Below are positions 19,101-27,169 of a DNA stretch of 64,000 nt, one piece after another. The stretch is from an uncultured Poribacteria bacterium. GTDB lineage: Bacteria; Poribacteria; WGA-4E; WGA-3G. The position numbers were made by a program, and so were the translations under genes. The notes beneath the pieces are model-generated. The model did not search any database, was not told the origin of the DNA, and was given only the letters and a program-made list of their open reading frames with translations. The DNA lies in the NCBI GenBank assembly GCA_951828515.1, contig OX639992.1, positions 2,272,217 to 2,336,216 on the forward strand. Direction: 5' to 3'. Position 1 is the stretch's first letter. Each line of letters starts with the position of its first letter.

Positions 19101-19826
19101 CTCCCCTTCCTGAATTAGGAGGGTCTCTCTATCCAAAGCATGCGTGTAGAGCGTCCCGCCGGGTCTCGGAAAAACAGGCATGAGCAGTGGAATTTTCAGT
19201 TTTCTTGCGACACTACTGGCAGAACACGTTTCTATTGAGTCCTTTGCATTCCGATCAAGGCTTTTAAAACTGCTACCAACCCCCGTGTTGTTCGGTTCCA
19301 CGAGCAAATAAATCGGCTTGTCTAAATTTACCCCTTGTGGAATGAACAGATAATATGGAAAGTTAAACCCTGCCGTGGGATTTTCAGAAACGCGACAAAG
19401 CAGTTTATCTGAGAGATCAAGACTTTGAACACCTGTTACGTGGACAGGGGTCATATCCACAAAAGTAGGTGTAACTGGCTCAGGACCCTCCGTTGTGAAA
19501 GTAAGTACATATTCTTCTAAGGGAATCCCCGCCATATTTTGGTAACCTTCGTTGCGGCTCAATATGAGTCGATAAATTTTCGATGGTGAGAGGGGTTCAT
19601 TAAACGAAATAACATGGGTTGTGTTGCCATCTTCCCATCGAACATCACCGACTGGAACGCCAAGATACCCAACATCAACACCTCTCATTTTCTCATTGAA
19701 GACAATCCTTATCTCTTTCAGATTCGTTGAAACTTTTTTAGATACGTCGGGAATAGTCCTCTCTACTTTTGGAGGCGTTGTCTCTTGCTGTGTCAAATCG
19801 GCATTTGACGCGCCAATGCTTCTCAT
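16161..19826 (-). CDS. Esterase - M61-like peptidase - PDZ multidomain protein
   Basis: 1221 aa. In order: an SbsA/Big_5-type Ig domain (about 22-110), an alpha/beta-hydrolase (about 125-440, nucleophile elbow GFSASG near 275), two copies of a W/Y-rich domain (FRFPLGVGDTW...; AYFPLEVGNQWTYKW...), an M61-like gluzincin region with HEVVHIWNG (near 923) and WFSEGFTEYY (third ligand Glu near 947), and a PDZ domain (about 1125-1190). The start has AGGAGAAGG upstream. No signal peptide is visible, so location is uncertain. The last roughly 790 residues are paralogous to the sigma-fused protein nearby. Last gene of the minus-strand cluster, 54 nt after the DUF4097-like gene. Confidence 0.75.
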   Translation of the reverse strand: MRSIGASNADLTQQETTPPKVERTIPDVSKKVSTNLKEIRIVFNEKMRGVDVGYLGVPVGDVRWEDGNTTHVISFNEPLSPSKIYRLILSRNEGYQNMAGIPLEEYVLTFTTEGPEPVTPTFVDMTPVHVTGVQSLDLSDKLLCRVSENPTAGFNFPYYLFIPQGVNLDKPIYLLVEPNNTGVGSSFKSLDRNAKDSIETCSASSVARKLKIPLLMPVFPRPGGTLYTHALDRETLLIQEGELKRINLQLIAMIVHAQKLLRHNDIKMNEKVFMNGFSASGTFTNRFTILHPTVVRAVATGGINCIPTFPTDRWNGTTMRYPVGIADVKEIAGIDFDEATYKQVSQYIYMGALDDNDTVPYRDAYDEVDAELVKNLIGAKMMPDRWGVSQAIYRELGIPAQFVTYESTGHEIKTEMIDDVVAFFKANSDAEIIEIDPHQYGPERHIVLNANTATESGRHLAEGTVDLRKTDAALTSVGYSTRGMGLDDPSPRYMLLSYLVHYPTDLFRFPLGVGDTWTQEGKWDTQVETTLAGYEQVVVSAGTFPASLKHKTVFADATAGSDLKNSLVNGTRYLWFAKGVGPVKMRYEHANGVVTEAELLEYNVPIKGDAYFPLEVGNQWTYKWQNGYRAEAVIETCRVARELGTSKEFDNPMALKSARYEVTITADEPRVAKVKCVLTPKVDGGELIGLYMSQFGTEGILDGYGGYLRDLTATDTDGVQLPIVELGKTQWAVKVENESPVMLSYKVLLNHDEREWPPGRSEAPYVQENSIFCPGYALFIVGEVNDIELRVDVPESWHVSTPWPRIGGEKHRFAITGQDDLIYAYMVLGTHSEKVAKSNDTEVVLAIGGSFRAAVDEMQGTVAAFLQEYSRIFGGTPKGRMLFVANPYGGKGETQGGVSGRSISVLIGGALDKASRHLWVPLVGHEVVHIWNGRAINFREQEYWFSEGFTEYYSNIVSVRLGFTSESDFLKNLERACEAYLSQQGELSIREAGKNKSANNSLVYQGGNLIAAAVDVHIRKRTANQKSLDDVMQQMYREFGTTGETYTMEDVIRILSEVAGKDFEPFFRKYVSGTERLPLEAYLKDAGVDVNIEYSERLPNLRYIVHEMLHIKSIGGTPSGGIFIDSSPRYQDDDELIGINGTWVKTFDDIRKAAKDWEAGDVVELTLKREGEEIILPVTLGGDTSKSPPLEAGPIDVTITKDADSTESQRAIWLGMLGNSR

Positions 19827-19880
19827 TTCTTGCCTTCTCCTAACTCAGTTTTCCAATCCAACAAAATGTGCCGAATTAGA

Positions 19881-21206
19881 TTAGCGTCGTCCTTTTTCGC
19901 GTCTATCTTCCATGTTTCTCCTCTTTAGGTGTATTTCCCCCAAAGAGGTCCGAAACTTCAGTAACGGTCCACCACCGTTGAGAGTACCCTTCAACTTATC
20001 TTCTGTCAAAAGACCCTGAACTTGAATGGGAATGTCACTTAAAATGGATCCATTCGTTTCGGCATCTATGTTTACAGCAGTGTTGGAACTGAGCACGACC
20101 TCTATCTTTCCAGGACCCGATGTCCGTAGAGTCCATGGATGCATCGGTTGTGTTGGAATTTCAGCATGGATGTTCCCAATGCCAGACTCTGCCTCTACAC
20201 TACTTTGACACTCTCTTAGTACAACCTTGCCAGGTCCACCTGTCTTGGCAATGACCTTTCCTGTTATCGAACCTAACTCAATATTTCCAATACCAGATTC
20301 TACATCTACATCACTCCGACACTCTCTTAGCACAACCTTGCCAGGTCCACCCGTCTTGGCGATTACCTTTCCTGTTATCGAACCTAACTCAATATTTCCA
20401 ATACCAGATTCTACATTTATATCACTCTGACTCTCTTTTAGCACAACCTTGCCAGGTCCACCCGTCTTGGCGATTACTTTTCCTGTTATCGAACCTAACT
20501 CGATATTCCCAATGCCAGACTCTACATTTATACCATTCTGACATTCTTTTAGCACGATCTTACCAGGTCCACCCGTCTTGGCAATCGCTTTTCCTCTTAC
20601 CAAATCCAACTCGATATTCCCAATGCCAGATTCTAAATCCACATCACTCTGACACCCTTTTAAGGTGATACTACCAGGACCCCCTGTCTTTCCCCAGACG
20701 GCACCTTGGATCTCACCAAGATATAGGTTGCCAATGGAAGTCTCCGCTCTCACAGTACCATCAAGGTTGTCTACGTGAATAGCTCCGGTAGATGTAGTTT
20801 TCAGCACAACGTTAAATTGATATGGCACTGTCGCCTGAAAATGAAGCCGCAATGGGTGCCCGTTTTTCATCCAGTATTGGCGATAGCGTTTGAACTTTCC
20901 TCCAATACGGATATCGGAATTGTTCTGTTCAAACGTTACTTCAAAATCGGTAAGTGCTTTTTGCGCGATACTATCCAATTTTCCTTCAACTTCCCTCGTG
21001 ACGACAATCTCGACCTCATTCTTGTCTGCAGTTTGCACGTTAATCGTGCCAATTTCTGAATCAATCGTTAATTTGCCACCCGGTTTAACATGAAAATTTC
21101 CCATGATGTCCTGCGGGGTATCACGGGCAAAAGCCGCAGTTACTCCGAAAACCAGGTTAATTATCAAAGCGGTAATCCCCACTAAAAGACTGTTCTGATT
21201 TTTCAT
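19881..21206 (-). CDS. Secreted DUF4097-like repeat protein
   Basis: 441 aa. Signal peptide about 1-27. N-terminal segment (GGKLTIDSEIGTINVQTADKNEVEIVVTREV) is typical of DUF4097 putative adhesins. The middle carries five 37-aa units (IGNIELGSITGKVIAKTGGPGKVVL...) predicted to stack as a beta-helix, then a degenerate sixth. DUF4097 proteins often sit beside ECF sigma or anti-sigma genes and may sense the envelope. GGAGG lies 8 nt upstream of the start. An ECF-type promoter site lies at 21299-21328. Confidence 0.75.
   Translation of the reverse strand: MKNQNSLLVGITALIINLVFGVTAAFARDTPQDIMGNFHVKPGGKLTIDSEIGTINVQTADKNEVEIVVTREVEGKLDSIAQKALTDFEVTFEQNNSDIRIGGKFKRYRQYWMKNGHPLRLHFQATVPYQFNVVLKTTSTGAIHVDNLDGTVRAETSIGNLYLGEIQGAVWGKTGGPGSITLKGCQSDVDLESGIGNIELDLVRGKAIAKTGGPGKIVLKECQNGINVESGIGNIELGSITGKVIAKTGGPGKVVLKESQSDINVESGIGNIELGSITGKVIAKTGGPGKVVLRECRSDVDVESGIGNIELGSITGKVIAKTGGPGKVVLRECQSSVEAESGIGNIHAEIPTQPMHPWTLRTSGPGKIEVVLSSNTAVNIDAETNGSILSDIPIQVQGLLTEDKLKGTLNGGGPLLKFRTSLGEIHLKRRNMEDRREKGRR
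20176..20730 (-). repeat. Five tandem 111-bp coding repeats
   Basis: Exact 111-nt spacing of boundaries at 20176, 20287, 20398, 20509 and 20620; the central units are almost identical at DNA level, showing recent expansion by unequal exchange. Each encodes one 37-aa turn set of the DUF4097-like protein. Confidence 0.9.
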
Positions 21207-21298
21207 CTTTCCAACCTCCAGCCCGACGATTCAAAAATCACCGGAGAATGTTAATTGTTTTCATTTCTATCTTCCAAGGCAGACTGCCTCACGACCTT

Positions 21299-21328
21299 AA
21301 GTCGCGTTTTAAGGAAGGAAAGGTTGCA
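21299..21328 (-). promoter_or_regulatory. Proposed ECF-sigma promoter upstream of DUF4097-like gene
   Basis: Minus strand: TGCAACC (21322-21328), 17-nt spacer, CGACTT (21299-21304). Spacer composition (TTTCCTTCCTTAAAACG) matches the sites at 14419 and 25572. Confidence 0.65.
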
Positions 21329-21366
21329 TAAAATGCCCCTTTAGGTAACCTTTCTCATCTGTGGTG

Positions 21367-22236
21367 TTATTGGCCCGCTGAATCGGTGGATTTGATTTCG
21401 TATTGCGTTAGTTCAAGGCTCTTCTCCACTTTTGAATCAGCGGATTTGCGGATAAACTTTACAATCCCAACATTAGGAGCTAACCAGAGCGTTGTTAATT
21501 CTATACCAGAGGTATCTGAGAAAGTTGGCTTTGTCGCGTCCTCTTTTTCCGTTGCCTTTGCATACCAATATTCTATTTTCAAACAGTCTTCAAAAATCCC
21601 CGCGGGGGTCTTTACAGTTTCTTTGGCTGCCACCTTTCCTTTTTCGACCAAAGCAATAGGGATGGACTTCTGATCTCCGCCCGGAATCTGCAAATTGGGA
21701 ATGGGACTTTGGATTTCAAGTTTGAGAGTTATGGATCCGCTGATTTGCGTTGCTGTCCACTTTTTATCAAAAGCCACACGGGTTGGGAGAAAATAGAAAT
21801 CGTCTTTCGCTTCGACCTCAATCTCATAACTGATATCAACACTGGCATCACCAGTTGTCGAGATGCCTTGCTGTTCCTTGATATCCGCATCCATCTCTTT
21901 ACGGAGCCTTGCCTCAAATGCTTTTTCAACTTCATCACCGACAAAGAACGCTATTCCGTCTTTACGGATTTGGTAAAAATTGGGATGAACGTAATGCTCG
22001 TAATCCACCCAATCCTCCAAAGCAGGTTCATAACTGAAGGCGTGATACGTCTCATCCGCAATTGTTTTCACCTCTACAGCACGCCGTGTTAATTTGTCTC
22101 CATTTTGATTTTCGTAAACCCAAAAACTTCCGGGTGTATGTGGGAAATAGTCATTTGATTGTTCGTTGGCTATTATCGTTGCACTGAAGCAAAAAGTGAG
22201 CGATAGACTCAAAATGACACGAAATATTTTCAACAT
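21367..22236 (-). CDS. Secreted protein sharing the W/Y-rich domain of the sigma fusion
   Basis: 289 aa. Signal peptide about 1-23. The mature part begins YFPHTPGSFWVYENQNGDK and later has TPAGIFEDCLKIEYW and TTLWLAPNVGIVKFIRK...LELTQYEI. The same pattern (FP..G..W.Y, AG.F..CLK, LWFA.GVG.VK) occurs in both large multidomain neighbours, so this is a stand-alone secreted version of that domain. Function unknown. GGAGG lies 9 nt before the ATG. Its own ECF-type promoter lies at 22349-22378. Confidence 0.65.
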   Translation of the reverse strand: MLKIFRVILSLSLTFCFSATIIANEQSNDYFPHTPGSFWVYENQNGDKLTRRAVEVKTIADETYHAFSYEPALEDWVDYEHYVHPNFYQIRKDGIAFFVGDEVEKAFEARLRKEMDADIKEQQGISTTGDASVDISYEIEVEAKDDFYFLPTRVAFDKKWTATQISGSITLKLEIQSPIPNLQIPGGDQKSIPIALVEKGKVAAKETVKTPAGIFEDCLKIEYWYAKATEKEDATKPTFSDTSGIELTTLWLAPNVGIVKFIRKSADSKVEKSLELTQYEIKSTDSAGQ

Positions 22237-22348
22237 AATAGGGGTCCTCCAATAGGAAATAACGCAAGTTGCTACTAAAAAATTCTGGACGTTTCAAGAA
22301 GGCATGATACGTTTGTGAGAATAGGTCTTGTGTCTACCCGCGTTATTA

Positions 22349-22378
22349 TAGATACAATTCTATAGAGAAAAGGTTGCA
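22349..22378 (-). promoter_or_regulatory. Proposed ECF-sigma promoter upstream of secreted domain gene
   Basis: Minus strand: TGCAACC (22372-22378), 17-nt spacer, TATCTA (22349-22354). Same -35 and spacing as the others, with a different -10. Confidence 0.55.
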
Positions 22379-22512
22379 TTAATTTCAAGACTCACACAAA
22401 TTTAGCATACAGCACGATATTTCCTTTTTATCCAACCCTTATCCCAACCCAGTTAGTAAATAACAGGCATACAGTATCTTCAGATGCTTCCGGTTTTTGT
22501 CACCATAAAAAA

Positions 22513-25503
22513 TCACTGATCATCGCCCAAAATACCAGCCAAAATGGCGCGCTGTGCGTCCGTGCTATCTGCCCTCTTTGTGATGGTAACGTCAATAGTA
22601 TCCGCCTCCAACGGCGGCTTCTTAGACGTGTCACCTCCTAAGGTGACAGGTCGGGTAACTTCTTCGCCCTCTCTTTCAAGGGTCAACTCCACTACATCAC
22701 CAGATTTCCAATCCCTGGCAACCTTTCTGATGTCTTCAAACGATTTCACCGGCGTGCCGTTGATGGCTATCAGTTGGTCGTCGTTTTGATACTGCGTTGA
22801 ATTGTCGATGAACAGACCTCCACCCGGGGGTCCCCCGATTCCACCAATACCGAGCATTCCATGCACGATATAACCAATACGAGGGAGTCTTTCGCCAAAT
22901 TCTATCTCAGCATTCACACCCGCGTCTTTAAAGTATTCCGCTAAGGGCAATTGTTCCGTTCCTGTCACATATTTGCGGAAGAACGGTTTAAAATCCGCAC
23001 CCGTCATTCGACTCACAATTCTGATGACATCGTTCATTGTATAAGGGACACCGGTGAGACCAAACTTCCGATACATCTGTTTCATCACATCATCTAAACT
23101 GCGCTGATTTTCCGTGAGTGAACGAATCTGCAAGTCCAAAGCGGCAGCAATCAGACTTCCACCGTCGTAGACGAGCTCGCGGTTGGCTGATTTGTCTTCT
23201 CCCGCCTCGTGAATAGAGAGCTGTCCCTGTCGAGAGAGATACGCCTCCCACGTCCGTTCAAGATTTCTGAGAAAATCGGTTTCAGAGACGAGACCGAGAC
23301 GGACCGAGACGACTTCCGAATAGTACTGCGTAAAACCAGCAGAAAACCAGTATTCCTGTTCCTTAAAACTGATGGCACCTGTTCCATACCGGATATCAAT
23401 ATAACTTCCATTCCAGAGATAGCAAACAAGGCGTGCTACCACAGGTAACCAAAAACCCCTGTTGGCTTCATCTAAGGTCTCACCTATCAGCATACTGATA
23501 CTACGTCGGGCCACACCACCGCTCCTGTATTCTTTTTCGCCATAAGGGTTCGCGACACATAAGAGTTGATCTTGTGGAGTGCCACCGAAAATCCGTGAAT
23601 ACATACCGAGCAGTGCCGCAACAGTTCGCTCTATTTCATCCATAGCCCCTTTAAAACGTCCACCGAGCGCAAGCACAATCTTTGCTGTTCCGGTTTCTAC
23701 CAGACGTTCAGAATGCTCGCCGAGCACGAGATACGCATACATCAGGTCGTTCTGATCTTTGCAAACGAAACGATGCCGATTCGGTTCAATCCGTTCCCAA
23801 GGCGTTGAGACCGACCAATTATCAGGCACATCCACACAGAGTTCAACATCGTCTACTTCACCGACAATAAACAGCGCATATCCGGGCCAGAAAACACAGT
23901 CGTCTTGGGCATACGGGGCTTCATCTCGACCCCAATGCCATTCCCGCTCATCATGGTTTAGCAATACTTTGTAACGCAGCGTCACAGGTAATTCATCGCG
24001 TTTATCAACCGCCCACTGCGTTTTGTCAATCTCCTCGATGACCAGTGACTTCCCATTCACATCGGTAACAGTCAAGTCCTGTAGATAATGACCATACCCA
24101 TCGTCCAGCCATTCAGTTCCAAAACGGCTCATGGATAACAGCAACGGTTTTCGCTTCCCATTTGCCTCACCGGTCGCTTTCGGCGTTAGCACACATTCGA
24201 CAGTCGCTAGACGCGGATTATCAGCATCAATCTTAACCTCATACCTTGCCGATGCAAGTTCCATCGGGTTCTCAAGATTTTCCAACCGACGGAAATTCCT
24301 GATGACGCGCCACTCCTCAATAACGGCTTCGTCGCGATACGTGTTATGCCATTTATATGTCCACTGCGTGCCTATCTGTGCGGGGAGATATGCCTTCTCC
24401 TGAAGTGGAATTTCATACTTAATCAATTCGGCTTCGGTGACAACACCATTCGAGTGCTCATAGCGCATCTTCACGAGTCCAACGCCTTTCGCGAACCACA
24501 GATAACGCGTTCCGTTTACAAGAGCGTCTCGCAACTCAGCATCGGCATTCTCAACGATCTCAACGTCAGCGTCCGTGAAAACAGTTTTATGTTTCAGGCA
24601 CACCGAGAAAGTGCCTGCGGATACACTCACTGTTTCACACCCCTCCAAGGTTGCCGTTGCCTGTGATTTCCAAGCACCCTCCTGCTCCCAAGAACTCCCG
24701 ACCACCAAAGGAAATCTAAAGATGTCAATCCCACCGTGGTTAAGATAGTGTAGCAACATGTACATCGGCGACGGATCCCCATCGCTACGTCCTCTTGTAT
24801 AGAATCCAGACGATGTGAAAACCTTATCCGTCCGGTTGAAATTGAAACCGCCTTCTGCTAAATGTTTACCGGTTTCCGTTGCAGCAGTCGTTTGAAAGTC
24901 AATGCGGCGCGGTTCACTTTTTAAGATATTTGTGTCTAAGGTTTCGCGAAGCATTGATTCCTCCGTTTCCAATCGTTTTCGAGCGCGATACAACCGACTT
25001 TTTACCGTATTCAGTGATACATCCAAAAGCACACTCACCTCTTCACAGGTTAAACCTTTGTAATAGTGCAATACCATCACAGAACGTTCATTGACAGGCA
25101 GTTTTTGGAGGAGGCGTTCCACGATTTCACGCAGTCCATCTGTTGATGCTTGTGCCCGTTCTTCGTCAAGATACCGCGCATAGGACACCCTCTCTAATTC
25201 TGCATTCGGCATCGCATCCAGTGACTGCATCGTCATCGGTTTCCGCCGCAACCATTCAATACATTGACGCTTCGCTATTACGTGTAACCAGCCTGAAAAA
25301 CGATTCGGGTCTCTCAAACTTGGAAGCGACTTATAAGCCTGAATGAAGGTATCTTGTGTAATCTCCTGTGCGGCATGGAAATCACCGATCTCACGCCATG
25401 CGAGCGAATGAATCCACTTCCGGTGCTTTTCGACCAGTGTAGTGAAAGCATTTTCATCACCCGACAAGACGCGTTGAATCAGATCAACATCTTCGTTTTT
25501 CAT
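22513..25503 (-). CDS. ECF sigma factor fused to degenerate M61-like peptidase and PDZ domain
   Basis: 996 aa from ATG 25503, which has GGGAGG 6 nt upstream and matches the N-terminus of the other sigma fusion (MKNEDVDLIQ versus MKNDDIQLIQ). Residues 1-190 are an ECF sigma: region 2 (FTTLVEKHRKWIHSLAW, EITQDTFIQAY) and region 4 (VLHYYKGLTCEEVSVLLDV, TVKSRLYRARKRL). The rest is collinear with the esterase/M61/PDZ paralogue downstream, but HEVVH is replaced by ARLVC (near 690) and WFSEGFTEYY by WFSAGFTQYY, removing every zinc ligand. No membrane segment separates the sigma part from the rest, so the pseudo-peptidase is probably a cytoplasmic regulatory domain. It is likely autoregulated through the site at 25572. 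Confidence 0.8.
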   Translation of the reverse strand: MKNEDVDLIQRVLSGDENAFTTLVEKHRKWIHSLAWREIGDFHAAQEITQDTFIQAYKSLPSLRDPNRFSGWLHVIAKRQCIEWLRRKPMTMQSLDAMPNAELERVSYARYLDEERAQASTDGLREIVERLLQKLPVNERSVMVLHYYKGLTCEEVSVLLDVSLNTVKSRLYRARKRLETEESMLRETLDTNILKSEPRRIDFQTTAATETGKHLAEGGFNFNRTDKVFTSSGFYTRGRSDGDPSPMYMLLHYLNHGGIDIFRFPLVVGSSWEQEGAWKSQATATLEGCETVSVSAGTFSVCLKHKTVFTDADVEIVENADAELRDALVNGTRYLWFAKGVGLVKMRYEHSNGVVTEAELIKYEIPLQEKAYLPAQIGTQWTYKWHNTYRDEAVIEEWRVIRNFRRLENLENPMELASARYEVKIDADNPRLATVECVLTPKATGEANGKRKPLLLSMSRFGTEWLDDGYGHYLQDLTVTDVNGKSLVIEEIDKTQWAVDKRDELPVTLRYKVLLNHDEREWHWGRDEAPYAQDDCVFWPGYALFIVGEVDDVELCVDVPDNWSVSTPWERIEPNRHRFVCKDQNDLMYAYLVLGEHSERLVETGTAKIVLALGGRFKGAMDEIERTVAALLGMYSRIFGGTPQDQLLCVANPYGEKEYRSGGVARRSISMLIGETLDEANRGFWLPVVARLVCYLWNGSYIDIRYGTGAISFKEQEYWFSAGFTQYYSEVVSVRLGLVSETDFLRNLERTWEAYLSRQGQLSIHEAGEDKSANRELVYDGGSLIAAALDLQIRSLTENQRSLDDVMKQMYRKFGLTGVPYTMNDVIRIVSRMTGADFKPFFRKYVTGTEQLPLAEYFKDAGVNAEIEFGERLPRIGYIVHGMLGIGGIGGPPGGGLFIDNSTQYQNDDQLIAINGTPVKSFEDIRKVARDWKSGDVVELTLEREGEEVTRPVTLGGDTSKKPPLEADTIDVTITKRADSTDAQRAILAGILGDDQ

Positions 25504-25571
25504 GATCAACCTCCCAGTCATCTGATAGCAAGTTTCAGCTTGCAAGCTTCGCCGAAATGCCTCGTGACGCT

Positions 25572-25601
25572 ATGTCGTATTTTAACGGGGGTAAGGTTGC
25601 A
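25572..25601 (-). promoter_or_regulatory. Proposed autoregulatory ECF promoter of the sigma-fusion gene
   Basis: Minus strand: TGCAACC (25595-25601), 17-nt spacer, CGACAT (25572-25577). The predicted transcript starts about 60 nt before ATG 25503. Confidence 0.65.
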
Positions 25602-26001
25602 TAAAATGTATTTATTTAAAATTTTCATGTTTTGGGGAAAAACAGAGGTATGTATCACAGTCAATGGTACGTTTAACGAAGATTCATGGGAAGGGGCGGC
25701 GGGTATGGCTGATGTAGTCTTTGCATTGGGAGACGTCCATCCCGCCGCGGAGTTCGTCGCAGCTCTGCCAGAGCTACGCATAGAGTTGTGATTTCTTTAT
25801 CGCTATTCGTGGATCCTTTCCTGTATAGGTTAGGAAGAGTATAGCAGGAATCGGCTTATGCGTCAATGTGGAAGGTCAGCGGTTAGCGGTCAGAGGAAGA
25901 GGGCGAGGTTCGGAAACCTCGCCAGCGAGGGAAGGTGAAGAGTTCTCAGTTGTCAGTTCCTATCCCCTGACAAGGGGAATAGGGGACTTTAATGGGACTG
26001 C
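25602..26001. other. Repeat-rich spacer
   Basis: No convincing gene. Holds a heptanucleotide tract (25874-25893) followed at once by the hairpin GGCGAGGTTCGGAAACCTCGCC (25902-25923), whose near-copy is at 27124-27145, again just after a heptamer tract. Confidence 0.5.
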
Positions 26002-26734
26002 CTATAAAATCTTGCTCAATAGCTTCAGTCGTTTCCACCAAGGAATCTTTTTCGCTTTTGTGAAGAGCTTCGCTGCCTTTTCTAAATCGGCTTTTGCGAG
26101 CTTACGAAGCCTTTGGGCATCGATATATCCCGACTGTTTGGCTTTCCTAATTTTCGCATTTGCCTTTGAAATCAGGGTGCAGTAATCTCCTTCTACGGCA
26201 ATTGGTGTCGCTTTCACGCTCAATGATCCGTGTATCAGATTGCGGAGGTATTTCACGGGAACGATGAAAGAGTAATTTAATTCCGCTAATTCTTTCTCAT
26301 ACTCGAACATCCCTATGAAAAAAACGCCCTCACTGCGCCATAGATGTCTAAGACAGGACCTCCATCGCTATCAATACCAACGATTATGGGGAATTTTACG
26401 CCTGCCTGACAAAAATCTCTTGACCTGTGGGGGACTGTTTATTCACTTCTAAGGCGTTTATCAGTCTTTGATAAACCTGCCGAGATGTAAATTGTCTCAT
26501 ACGGTTCAGGCTCGTCCATGTTGCTGAGTCTCAGCGGTGTGCGGGAAGTGTTTACCTGTAGAATCGCCAAATTCCGTCTTGCATCATACGCCACGACGCC
26601 TATGACACCGATATCGTATCTATGAATACAGTTGCGTTTAAAACTGTGTTCTGATCAATCGCGTGTCCCACAGTTGTCATGCAACACAGGAACACGCACA
26701 CGCCTATGAGATACCGTCCGCTTTTACCTCTCAT
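26002..26734 (-). pseudogene. Broken trypsin-like serine protease-type gene
   Basis: Reading from ATG 26734 (AGGAATAGGGA upstream) gives a signal peptide and a short mature part, stopped at 26600. A second frame continues VIGVVAYDARRNLAILQVN, the usual strand around the catalytic Asp of trypsin-like proteases, then stops. A third piece has SDGGPVLDIYGAV, like a damaged GNSGGPVL serine loop. A final open frame (26002-26310, 102 aa) contains LNYSFIVPVKYLRNLI, the typical end of the protease fold, and a basic helical tail. Internal deletions (the catalytic His region is absent) and stops make it non-functional. The family call is by pattern only. Confidence 0.5.
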
Positions 26735-27169
26735 TTTTCCCTATTCCTTTCTGCCTTTTGAGATGGATAGAAAATAAACTCGACGCTTATGGCGTATTGT
26801 TAGCAATTTCCGTGCTGTTTTTTTCAAAGGCGTCTCTACGTGTGGCATACCGCTTGGCGTTCAAGAATGTCGCCCTGAAACATAGGTCTCCACTGCGTTA
26901 CGCACAGGAATCGTTGCTTATGCTCCTATTTTTCTGGTGGGATGGACGCCTGCTCAAGCCGGTGTGTAGTGCGCAGGATTTACAGAAGCTCTGCAAATAT
27001 TACCATAGTTAAGAAGCGTCGGGAATCGGAGTTCCCTCCTACAGAAGAGGTTATTAGCAGGCAGCAATTGGCTGTCAGCGGTCAGTAAGAGTCGCGACTG
27101 GAAAGCCACGCCCACCGAAGAGAGGCGAGGTTCGGAAACCCCGCCGGCGAAATTGGAGCACCTATACTG
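26735..27169. other. Repeat-rich spacer
   Basis: An 84-codon open frame on the plus strand (26758-27012) has no ribosome site and atypical composition. Then come a family D hairpin (27019-27044), a heptamer tract (27070-27088) and the GGCGAGGTTCGG hairpin (27124-27150). No gene is called. Confidence 0.5.
27019..27044. repeat. Family D hairpin repeat
   Basis: GTCGGGAATCGGAGTTCCC then TCCTACA; identical over 26 nt to 38012-38037. Related copies with changed but paired stems are at 36676-36700 (GGGATT/AATCCC) and 58699-58721 (GGGCTT/AAGCCC). Confidence 0.75.

Noticed and set aside
20176-20730. Regularly spaced repeats resembling a CRISPR array
   Set aside because: The 111-nt units are contiguous, keep one reading frame and encode beta-helix turns; there are no unique spacers.
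26758-27012. 84-codon plus-strand open frame
   Set aside because: No ribosome site, atypical composition, and it runs into intergenic repeat DNA.
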